Assembly: GCA_003644895.1 (NCBI GenBank)
Contig: QNDO01000007.1
Location: 1 to 21,016 of the forward strand
DNA length: 21,016 nucleotides
Reading direction: 5' to 3'
From: Candidatus Hydrothermota bacterium
GTDB lineage: Bacteria > Hydrothermota > Hydrothermia > UBA1063
In this document: positions 1 through 6,889 of the stretch, piece by piece
How positions within the stretch are numbered: the stretch's first letter is position 1
How the letters are laid out: every line of letters begins with the position of its first letter
Notes under the pieces: generated by a model
The model's input: the letters and a program-made list of their open reading frames with translations, nothing else
The model's database searches: none
Told to the model about the DNA's origin: nothing
Position numbers and translations under genes: made by a program

Positions 1-405
1 ATCACAAGTTTTAACTTCACCTTTATCAATTTTATTAAATATAAGAATAAACGGAATTTCCATTTCTTGAAGCTCTTTTATGATATCTTTCTCATATCTA
101 GTTAAGCCTTTTTCATCTGTTACGAGAAGTGCAATATCCGTTCTAAAAAGTATCTTCCTGGTTGCCTTTACTCTCATCTGACCAAGCTCACCAACATCGT
201 CTAGACCTGCTGTGTCGTAAAAAGTCACAGGTCCGAGGGGAAGGAGTTCATAATGTTTATCCACCGGATCTGTAGTGGTTCCCGGATATTCTGAAACAAT
301 TGCTATATTCTGCCCTGTAATGGCATTAATTAGAGAAGATTTACCCACATTTCTTCTTCCGAGAAGTGTAATGACTAGCCTTTCCCCTCTTGGTGCCTTA
401 GGCAT
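1..405 (-). CDS. hydF: [FeFe] hydrogenase maturation GTPase HydF (partial, N-terminal 135 codons)
   Basis: HydF is the GTPase and scaffold that carries the [2Fe] precursor of the H-cluster and hands it to apo-HydA. Only the N-terminal G domain is in the window; the gene runs off the left edge, so the dimerization and Fe-S cluster domains are not visible. The translation begins MPKAPRGERL. The P-loop GRRNVGKSS is at residues 16-24, the switch I region GTTTD at 42-46, G3 DTAG at 64-67 and G4 NKID at 124-127. The start at 405 is fixed by an AGGAGG about 5 bases upstream, which lies inside the hydE coding sequence; the first 8 bases overlap the end of hydE, so translation is probably coupled. The HydE/HydG neighbours make HydF much more likely than another TrmE/Era-like GTPase. 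It is cut by the window edge and not visibly broken. Confidence 0.93.
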   Translation of the reverse strand, partial: MPKAPRGERLVITLLGRRNVGKSSLINAITGQNIAIVSEYPGTTTDPVDKHYELLPLGPVTFYDTAGLDDVGELGQMRVKATRKILFRTDIALLVTDEKGLTRYEKDIIKELQEMEIPFILIFNKIDKGEVKTCD

Positions 406-1402
406 ACAACCTCCTTGGTGAATAACCTTTTGAATCAGAAGGAATATAACCTGCCTTCTCAATTATTCCTTTAATATAATTAATCTCGTCTATTACACAC
501 TGACAGCTTTCGTTTTTTCCAGGATAGATGTTATAAAGCAGCCTCACTCTTTTAGGTGTGAGAGAAGGCATAATAACATTTGCACCTGCTTTGAGTCCTT
601 TCTCTCTTGCATCAGAATGAAGAGAAGCCAGTGCACTTGTGGCAGGAATATTGGAATACGGATTCATTATTCTTAATAGAGCAATTACTCTTATGGATAG
701 ATTCACATCTCCATGAGGATAATCTCTGAGAGGAGTTTCTGGATGAGGTATAAAAGGCCCTGTGGCAATCATATCAAGATCAAGTTCTGCTAGTCGTCTC
801 AGGTCGTTGGTAAGAGAATCAAGATCTTGCCCAGGCAATCCAACTATTATTCCAGAACCAACTTCATAATCTAGCTCTTTGAGCCACTCTAGTCTCTGCA
901 ATCTGTCTTCGAGCTTCTTCCCCGGACGCATTTTTTTGTAAAGTTCTTCATCAAATGTTTCTATTTTTAAAAGATACCTTTCAGCTCCTTTTTCACGCCA
1001 ATAAGCATACTCATCATAAGTCCTTTCACCAAGAGAGAGGGTAATTACCACATCCAGTCTCTTCTTAATTTCCTCAATCAATTTACCAATAAACTCTTTG
1101 TTATACGAAAGATCGTCACCTGATTGCAGAACAATAGTTTTGATATTGTTCATTCCTGCCAGCTCAACACCTTCCAGAATTTCTTCCATTGTGAGCTGAT
1201 ATCTTTTCAGTTTTCTATTACTCTTTCTTAGTCCACAATAAAGACAATCTTCTCGACACATGTTGGAAAATTCGATGATACCCCTAATATACACATCCTT
1301 ACCAAAGATCTGTAATCTCACCTTATCAGCTTCGTGAAAAAGAGTATTATCATCTTTGCCTGATAGAAATTCTTTAATTTCTTTTAAATTCATCATATTC
1401 AT
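398..1402 (-). CDS. hydE: [FeFe] hydrogenase maturase HydE (radical SAM)
   Basis: HydE is a radical SAM enzyme that, with HydG and HydF, builds the [2Fe] subcluster of the H-cluster; it acts on the organometallic Fe synthon released by HydG. The 334-aa protein has the radical SAM motif CX3CX2C at Cys49, Cys53 and Cys56 in a BioB/HydE-like context, with a TIM-barrel length typical of the family. Near the C-terminus only Cys300 and Cys302 are present, so the dispensable second cluster seen in Thermotoga HydE is probably absent or altered. The annotated ATG at 1402 overlaps aspA by 29 bp and has a poor ribosome site. The ATGs at 1396 and 1393 lie about 6-9 bases after an AGAAG and are plausible true starts. 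Its end overlaps hydF by 8 bp. Confidence 0.95.
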   Translation of the reverse strand: MNMMNLKEIKEFLSGKDDNTLFHEADKVRLQIFGKDVYIRGIIEFSNMCREDCLYCGLRKSNRKLKRYQLTMEEILEGVELAGMNNIKTIVLQSGDDLSYNKEFIGKLIEEIKKRLDVVITLSLGERTYDEYAYWREKGAERYLLKIETFDEELYKKMRPGKKLEDRLQRLEWLKELDYEVGSGIIVGLPGQDLDSLTNDLRRLAELDLDMIATGPFIPHPETPLRDYPHGDVNLSIRVIALLRIMNPYSNIPATSALASLHSDAREKGLKAGANVIMPSLTPKRVRLLYNIYPGKNESCQCVIDEINYIKGIIEKAGYIPSDSKGYSPRRLYA

Positions 1403-2789
1403 CTTCTGTAAATCCTAGCTTATACATTCTTTTTGCCGAGAGTAGCTTTTCAACCTGCTCGTCACTCATAATCTTGTCTTCAATTAAAATTTCCTTTATA
1501 CCCTTTCTTTGCTTCATTGCTTTCTTTACAATCTCCTCGACTTTTTTATACCCCAAAATAGGCACAAGGACTGTTGCAATGGTCTTACTTTTTATAACAT
1601 ATTCCAGGCATTTCTCCGAATCAGGCTCTATAAATTCTACACATTTAGTTCTCAAAATTTTGGTTGTATTGATGAGAATTTCCAAGGATTCCAATAAGCT
1701 ATGAGCTGATAGGGGAATGAATTGATTCAGTTCCAGTTGACCGAGCGAGGCGACTAGAGTAATTACATTGTCGTTGCCTATAACTTTTAATGCAACTTGC
1801 TGCACTGCTTCAAGGATAACCGGATTCACTTTCCCGGGCATTATAGAAGACCCAGGTTGAACTGGAGGGATTTTTATTTCAGCTATTCCTCCATGTGGTC
1901 CACTTCCTAAAAGTCTTAAATCTCCTGCAATTTTAAACAGATTGGCTGCATAGGCCTTCAACATTCCTGAAACTTCAACAAAAATATCCATGTTTTGCGT
2001 TGCATCAACAAGATTCTCCGCTCTTGCAATATTTAAGCCCGTCAGCTCTCTCAATTTTTCGGTAACTTTAAAAATATATTTTCGGGGAGCTCCAAGCCCG
2101 GTTCCTACTGCAGTCCCACCCAAGTTGATTATTTTAATCCTTTCTCTTGCCTTGAAAATTCTCCATCTATCTCTGGCAATGGCTTCTGCATATGCACCAA
2201 ATTCCATCCCGAGAGTTATGGGAACTGCGTCCTGGAGTTCTGTTCTCCCTAATTTCACAACATTCTTAAATTCCTGCTCTTTAATCTGGAATGCCTCCTG
2301 AAGTTTAGCCACCTCTTCCTCGAGTCTTTTCAAAAGATTCAATGTGGCAATTTTAAGAGCTGTAGGATACACATCATTGGTAGATTGATGCATGTTCACC
2401 TGGTGGAGTGGATGCACTATCTCATAATTTCCCTTTTCTCCACCCAGAATCTCAATTGCTCTATTGGCTATTACCTCATTGAAATTCATATTGGTGGATG
2501 TCCCGGCACCGCCTTGGAGCGGATCAACTTTGATCTGTGTATGTAATTCACCGTTTATTAGATCATTACAGGCCTGCACTATAGCCTTGCCTATTTTTTC
2601 TTCCATATAACCCAGTTCTGTATTCACAAGTGCACATGCTTTTTTAACCTGGGCAAAGGCTTTTATAAACTCAGGATGCAGTCTATACCCTGATATGGGG
2701 AAATTCTCAATGGCTCTTTGTGTATGTATGCCATAGTATGCATTATCTGGTATTTCCTTCTCGCCAAGTCCATCTTTTTCAATTCTCAT
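1374..2789 (-). CDS. aspA: aspartate ammonia-lyase (aspartase)
   Basis: Predicted to deaminate L-aspartate to fumarate and ammonium. The 471-aa protein belongs to the fumarase/aspartase superfamily: the signature loop GSSIMPGKVNP is present, HQSTNDVYPTA is near residue 140, and the substrate segment reads AGTSTNMNFNEVIANRA. The AGTS wording favours aspartase over class II fumarase, which usually has SGTQ there. The start at 2789 has GGAG 7 bases upstream and overlaps the preceding 88-aa gene by 11 bp; the end overlaps hydE by 29 bp, so the gene is embedded in the maturation operon. I recall aspA beside hydE/hydF in other anaerobes, so the linkage is probably functional. A role in supplying ammonium for the azadithiolate bridge of the H-cluster is inference. 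Fumarase or another family lyase remains possible. Confidence 0.85.
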   Translation of the reverse strand: MRIEKDGLGEKEIPDNAYYGIHTQRAIENFPISGYRLHPEFIKAFAQVKKACALVNTELGYMEEKIGKAIVQACNDLINGELHTQIKVDPLQGGAGTSTNMNFNEVIANRAIEILGGEKGNYEIVHPLHQVNMHQSTNDVYPTALKIATLNLLKRLEEEVAKLQEAFQIKEQEFKNVVKLGRTELQDAVPITLGMEFGAYAEAIARDRWRIFKARERIKIINLGGTAVGTGLGAPRKYIFKVTEKLRELTGLNIARAENLVDATQNMDIFVEVSGMLKAYAANLFKIAGDLRLLGSGPHGGIAEIKIPPVQPGSSIMPGKVNPVILEAVQQVALKVIGNDNVITLVASLGQLELNQFIPLSAHSLLESLEILINTTKILRTKCVEFIEPDSEKCLEYVIKSKTIATVLVPILGYKKVEEIVKKAMKQRKGIKEILIEDKIMSDEQVEKLLSAKRMYKLGFTEDEYDEFKRN

Positions 2790-3045
2790 AGAGAAGCTCC
2801 TTCAATTTAGGTTTGATTTTTTCAATATCTTTTTTGAGATTCTCGGGCTTTTCACAGAAGAGAGCAAATCTCTCATCGAGAGAGAATGAAACTGGTGGGA
2901 AAAGCAGAATTGGTCGAATCCCGCAGTAAAAGGACCATCTGCGCCCCATCTTCTCGGAGATCCAGATACCACCTGTATCATATCTATTCTTGATTTCTTC
3001 GAGAAATTTCACTAATTTTTCAGAAGTACAGGTCTCTTTCTCCAT
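2779..3045 (-). CDS. conserved-looking small protein between hydG and aspA (unknown function)
   Basis: I do not recognise this 88-aa protein. A TTG at 3051 could add two residues, but the AGAAGG ribosome site sits 7 bases before the ATG at 3045 and only 1 base before the TTG, so 3045 is the better start. The protein has a helical N-terminal part, a central segment rich in aromatic residues and glycine (ISEKMGRRWSFYCG, then ILLFPPVSFSL) and a charged, lysine-rich C-terminal helix. Three cysteines are spread out and do not form a CXXC motif. There is no signal peptide or membrane helix. It overlaps hydG by 26 bp upstream and aspA by 11 bp downstream, so it is translated with the maturases. A role linked to HydG or maturation is a guess from position only. 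Confidence 0.75.
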   Translation of the reverse strand: MEKETCTSEKLVKFLEEIKNRYDTGGIWISEKMGRRWSFYCGIRPILLFPPVSFSLDERFALFCEKPENLKKDIEKIKPKLKELLYEN

Positions 3046-4507
3046 TTTCAATCCTTCTGTAATATTCCATTAATTTAGGATACACATGGGGCATGGTCTG
3101 TTTGACTTCCTGGAGTTCTCTCTTTATCAGCATCTGACCTATCTCTTGAGTTTCTGATGAAGCGAAGTCCAGTAACCACTCTTTGAAAGTTAAAATCGCG
3201 TTAAGCTTGCAGAGTCTACCCTCTTTACCTGTACGCAATAGATCCATTATACATTTTCCAGTCCTACCACACCTGTAGCCAGCTGTACAAAAGGACGTAA
3301 TATAGCCCATTTTTGCAAGGTCTCGTATCAATTCGTCAAGACTTCTTTGATCGCCAATCATGAATTGCTGCCTTTCAAGTTCTTGCTCATGATATCTATC
3401 GCTATAGGCTCCTATGCCTATCTTAGTCGATGCATCCGTTTGGGTTACACCATAATGAATTACTCTGTCTCTGACTTCCTTGGACTCTCTTGCTGTAAGT
3501 ATTAACCCTGTATAAGGAACAGCCAATCTCAGTACGAGTATCAGCTTTTCAAAATCCTGATTGCTGACTTTATATTTTGTTTCCTGAACAAAAGGAGTAT
3601 TAGCAGCAGGTTCAAGTCTCGGAAAAGAGATGGTGTGTGGTCCTATACCAAACTTTTTTTCAAGTTCTATTGAATGATAAAGTAACCCCATCACCTCAAA
3701 TCGCCAATCGTAGAGCCCAAAAAGCGCCCCTATTCCCACATCGTCCACTCCTGCTTCAAGAGCTCTATGCATGCAATAAAGTCTCCACTGATAGTTTCCC
3801 TTTATAGTACCCTGTGGGTGTAACTTATTATAGGTGTCGTGATGATAGGTTTCCTGAAAAACCTGATAGGTTCCTATGCCCACTTCTTTGAGTATTTTGA
3901 GTTCATCTATTTGAAGAGGAGGAGCGTTAACATTGGCTCTCCTTATTTGGCCATAACCCTCTCTAACCGGCACCTTAACATCATAAATTATCTCCAGACT
4001 TCTCGCCATATACTCCACATCCATCACCGGATGTTCACCATATACCACTATCAACCTTTTGTGTCCTATTTCACCTGCAAGAACCTCCGTCTCCCTTCTG
4101 ATTTCTTCTTCAGTTAATACCTTCCTTTTTATAACATGATTATCCTTGCGGAATCCACAGTAAAGACAGTTATTCACGCAGTAATTACCCAGATATAAGG
4201 GTGCAAATGTGACAATTCTATTGTCATAGACCTTTAGTTTTACCTTTAACGCTACCTCTTTCATTTCCTCAATAAGGTCAGGATCATCTACATTAATCAG
4301 TGCAGCAGTTTCATCTGGAGTCAGAGTTTCTATCTCCAGAGATTTTTGAAAAATTTCCCTTATCCATGATGGATCTGGGTTTTTATTTTTTTCTATCTTT
4401 TCCCATATTTCTTCATCATTTATAAAATCCCTCCCATTTTCCATATATTTAGTAATTTCATCCTCCTTAATCCTGGATTCTATCCAGGATTTTAATGTTG
4501 TGGCCAT
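3020..4507 (-). CDS. hydG: [FeFe] hydrogenase maturase HydG (radical SAM tyrosine lyase)
   Basis: HydG cleaves tyrosine to p-cresol and dehydroglycine and turns the latter into the CO and CN ligands of the H-cluster. The 495-aa protein has the radical SAM motif at Cys110, Cys114 and Cys117, and the conserved GPHTISFPRLEPA segment whose His291 is the likely ligand of the dangler iron. The C-terminal auxiliary-cluster region is atypical: the usual CX2CX22C becomes Cys407-X2-Gly410-X22-Cys433, with extra cysteines at 413 and 419. The position in a hyd operon argues for HydG over ThiH. The start at 4507 has an excellent ribosome site (AGGAGGTGA) 6 bases upstream. It follows the TM1266-like gene by 6 bp and overlaps the next small gene. 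Confidence 0.94.
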   Translation of the reverse strand: MATTLKSWIESRIKEDEITKYMENGRDFINDEEIWEKIEKNKNPDPSWIREIFQKSLEIETLTPDETAALINVDDPDLIEEMKEVALKVKLKVYDNRIVTFAPLYLGNYCVNNCLYCGFRKDNHVIKRKVLTEEEIRRETEVLAGEIGHKRLIVVYGEHPVMDVEYMARSLEIIYDVKVPVREGYGQIRRANVNAPPLQIDELKILKEVGIGTYQVFQETYHHDTYNKLHPQGTIKGNYQWRLYCMHRALEAGVDDVGIGALFGLYDWRFEVMGLLYHSIELEKKFGIGPHTISFPRLEPAANTPFVQETKYKVSNQDFEKLILVLRLAVPYTGLILTARESKEVRDRVIHYGVTQTDASTKIGIGAYSDRYHEQELERQQFMIGDQRSLDELIRDLAKMGYITSFCTAGYRCGRTGKCIMDLLRTGKEGRLCKLNAILTFKEWLLDFASSETQEIGQMLIKRELQEVKQTMPHVYPKLMEYYRRIENGERDLYF

Positions 4508-4513
4508 TTAAAA

Positions 4514-4807
4514 TCACCTCCTATTTTTTGCTAAAAATGATCTACATGAAACTCCCTCTATCTTCCCAAGTCTACCTGTTAAAGCCCCTAACTCATCGGT
4601 AGTACCCTCAAAAATAAGAGAAATAATAGCCATTTTTTTACTACCATCTTTCAGAGGGAGACCCATGCGAGCTTTTATGTTGAGATAAAATTTACTTAAT
4701 ATTTCATTGACTTCTTTAGATTTCTCAAGTTCATAAATAAAAATGCCAATAACCCCTAACCTCTTCTGAGGATTATCGGCATTTATTTTCTCATAGCTTT
4801 TATTCAT
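4514..4807 (-). CDS. TM1266-family iron-only hydrogenase system regulator (ACT/NikR-like)
   Basis: This 97-aa protein resembles the TM1266 family of putative hydrogenase-system regulators, which have the ACT-like fold of the NikR C-terminal domain and usually sit beside hydG. Visible features are an N-terminal beta-strand (RLGVIGIFIYE), a helix, the RMGLP motif near residue 48, a second strand (KMAIISLIFEG) and a closing helix with LGKIEGV. There is no DNA-binding domain, so direct transcriptional control is not supported; ligand sensing or protein binding is more likely. The start at 4807 has GGAG 4 bases upstream. A 51-bp gap separates it from the shorter paralog upstream, and hydG follows after 6 bp. 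Confidence 0.8.
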   Translation of the reverse strand: MNKSYEKINADNPQKRLGVIGIFIYELEKSKEVNEILSKFYLNIKARMGLPLKDGSKKMAIISLIFEGTTDELGALTGRLGKIEGVSCRSFLAKNRR

Positions 4808-4858
4808 ATTCTCCGTCCTTGGGTAAGGCTTAAGACCCTCCCCTCAGACCATCCTATT

Positions 4859-5086
4859 TTAAAAACTCAACACATTGAACTTAATGCCTTCTATCTTTTT
4901 TAAGTCTTCTATTAAATTATTTACCTTTTCCTCCTCTCCATTCACTACCACAGTAATGGTATAAATATCTTGTTCATGGTTTGGTAATCCCAGTCTTCCA
5001 ATTACCATATCTGCATATTTGTGAAGTATAGTATTCACTGCCATCACATTTTCTCTTGTATGCATCATCATTGATATGGTAAACAT
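4859..5086 (-). CDS. second, shorter TM1266-like ACT-fold protein
   Basis: This 75-aa protein shows the same strand-helix-strand plan as the TM1266-like neighbour. It shares the RLGLP motif (RMGLP in the neighbour) and the C-terminal L-KIEG-(I/V) pattern, so I read the pair as divergent tandem paralogs. It starts directly at the first strand (MFTISMMMHT) and lacks the neighbour's N-terminal extension of about 16 residues. It begins 12 bp after the hydA stop with only a weak GAGA-type ribosome site. Family members are often annotated as CopG-like or iron-only hydrogenase system regulators, but no ribbon-helix-helix DNA-binding segment is visible here. Confidence 0.7.
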   Translation of the reverse strand: MFTISMMMHTRENVMAVNTILHKYADMVIGRLGLPNHEQDIYTITVVVNGEEEKVNNLIEDLKKIEGIKFNVLSF

Positions 5087-5098
5087 CGCATTTCTCTT

Positions 5099-6877
5099 TT
5101 AATGCTTATGTGTCACTTCTTCAATTGCTTCTCCACTCACAATGTTACGTTTGAAATAGTAGGTATGTAACAACTTATGTGCTATTTCAGAACCTGGCTT
5201 TTCAAGGAATTTTTCATAAACTCTCTTTATGGCAGGATTTTCATGTGAGCATCTATAACGTAAGCTCTTATCTTCCTTGTAAAGGCCTTCACCACGTCTT
5301 GCTCTTCTTGCAAAATCACTGCCTTTGGGCTGTCCGCCGCCACCCACACATCCACCAGGACATGCCATAATTTCTATAAAGGCATATTCACTTTCCCCAG
5401 TTTCTTCAAGTTGTTTTCTCACCTTTGTAAGCAACTCCCTGGCATTCCCCAGGCCATGAGCCACAGCCACTTTAACCTTGAGGCCATCAATGTCAACCTC
5501 TGCTTCCTTAATACCTTCTATCCCTCTCACTACCTTAAGATCTACCTTTTCCATATTTCTTCCGGTAATCATCCAGTAGGCGGTTCTGACTGCTGCTTCC
5601 ATCACACCACCAGTGGCCCCGAATATTGTCCCAGCACCTGTATACATTCCCATGAGCTCATCTGCTTCTTCTTCAGGCAGATTTTTGTAGTCTATACCAG
5701 CTTCCTTAATCATCCTCACAAGCTCTCTTGTTGTGAGAACATAGTCTACATCCTGATAGCCTGAATCTCTCATTTCTGGTCTTCTTGCCTCGTATTTCTT
5801 TGCTGTACACGGCATTATGGAGACACTTACTATCTTAGATGGGTCCACCCCTGCCTCTTTAGCATAGTATGTTTTTGCAAGTGCTCCAAACATCTGCTGT
5901 GGAGACTTGCATGTTGAAACATGTTTTGCAATATCCGGGAAGAAGGTCTCCATAAATTTAATCCAGCCAGGAGAACATGAAGTTATAAGTGGTAAGGGTC
6001 CTCCATTCTTAACCCTCTGAACAAACTCGTTGGCCTCTTCCATTATTGTAAGATCAGCCGCAAAATTGGTATCAAAAACTACATCAAACCCCAGCTTCTT
6101 CAACACTGCGTACATTTTTCCTGTTGTTACTGTTCCTGGTTCCATTCCAAATTCTTCACCCAATGTTGCTCTCAGAGCAGGTGCTTCCTGAACTACAACA
6201 TGTTTATCTGGGTCTAAAATTGCGTCCCAGACCATATCAATTTCGCTTTTCTCAGTGAGGGCACCCGTGGGGCAATAAACTGTACATTGTCCACAATTTA
6301 CACACGAGCTGTTACCGAGTCCCATGCTGAAAAATGTGTCCACATGGGCCTCGAACCCTCTATTTGTATAAGTAATAGCAGAAACTGTCTGTAATTCGTT
6401 ACATACTATGATACATCTACCACATAGTATACACTTGTTAGGGTCTCTCACTATAGCTATACTAGTTTCATCCAGAGGTTTTCTTTCGAGAATCTTGGGC
6501 AAGGCATTCATATCAACACCAAGATAATTAGCTAGAGATTGAAGTTCACATTTTTCATTGGCAGGACAGCTTGGGCAATCCACATGATGATCTGATAGAA
6601 GCAGTTCTATGATTCCCTTTCTTAGCTCTCTAAGACTTTTAGAATTTGTGGTTACCTTCATACCCTCTGTAACTGGTGTACAGCATGCTCTCTTAGGTGT
6701 AGGAGCTCCTTCCACTTCGACAACACAGATTCCACATGCCCCGGTAGGTCTTAAATCCGGATGATAGCATAATGTTGGTATATATATACCTAGCTTCTGT
6801 GCTGCTTCCAATATAGTTGTCCCCTTAGGAACTTCCACTTCTTTACCGTCTATATAAAGTTTAACCATTTCTGCCAT
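5099..6877 (-). CDS. hydA: [FeFe] hydrogenase catalytic subunit HydA (multimeric, NADH/ferredoxin-linked type)
   Basis: Catalytic subunit of a cytoplasmic NADH-linked, probably electron-bifurcating [FeFe] hydrogenase. Domains in order over 592 aa: a plant-type [2Fe-2S] ferredoxin domain (Cys37, 48, 51, and 65 or 66), a NuoG-like His-Cys cluster (His97, Cys101, 104, 110), two [4Fe-4S] clusters (Cys149/152/155/159 and Cys192/195/198/202), then the H-domain. The H-cluster motifs are L1 TSCSPGW at 299-305, L2 MPCTAKKYE at 355-363 and L3 IMACPGGCVGGGGQP at 503-517. L1 has Ser where many monomeric enzymes have a second Cys. There is no C-terminal [2Fe-2S] extension of the kind in Thermotoga HydA. 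The start at 6877 has GGAGG about 8-9 bases upstream, next to the preceding gene's stop. It is last in the structural block, before the maturation genes. Confidence 0.95.
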   Translation of the reverse strand: MAEMVKLYIDGKEVEVPKGTTILEAAQKLGIYIPTLCYHPDLRPTGACGICVVEVEGAPTPKRACCTPVTEGMKVTTNSKSLRELRKGIIELLLSDHHVDCPSCPANEKCELQSLANYLGVDMNALPKILERKPLDETSIAIVRDPNKCILCGRCIIVCNELQTVSAITYTNRGFEAHVDTFFSMGLGNSSCVNCGQCTVYCPTGALTEKSEIDMVWDAILDPDKHVVVQEAPALRATLGEEFGMEPGTVTTGKMYAVLKKLGFDVVFDTNFAADLTIMEEANEFVQRVKNGGPLPLITSCSPGWIKFMETFFPDIAKHVSTCKSPQQMFGALAKTYYAKEAGVDPSKIVSVSIMPCTAKKYEARRPEMRDSGYQDVDYVLTTRELVRMIKEAGIDYKNLPEEEADELMGMYTGAGTIFGATGGVMEAAVRTAYWMITGRNMEKVDLKVVRGIEGIKEAEVDIDGLKVKVAVAHGLGNARELLTKVRKQLEETGESEYAFIEIMACPGGCVGGGGQPKGSDFARRARRGEGLYKEDKSLRYRCSHENPAIKRVYEKFLEKPGSEIAHKLLHTYYFKRNIVSGEAIEEVTHKH

Positions 6878-6889
6878 AAATATTACCTC

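Noticed and set aside
1..405. Apparent truncation of hydF
   Set aside because: The frame is open to the window edge and all G-domain motifs are intact, so this is only a cut by the window, not a pseudogene.
1474..2301. Open frames on the plus strand opposite aspA
   Set aside because: They are antisense shadows with no ribosome site and no recognisable domain, while the minus strand encodes a full-length aspartase with family motifs.
4808..4858. Riboswitch or attenuator in the 51-bp gap between the two TM1266-like genes
   Set aside because: It holds only a CCTT-ACCC-AAGG four-base-pair hairpin and a G-rich stretch, too little to form a known aptamer or terminator.
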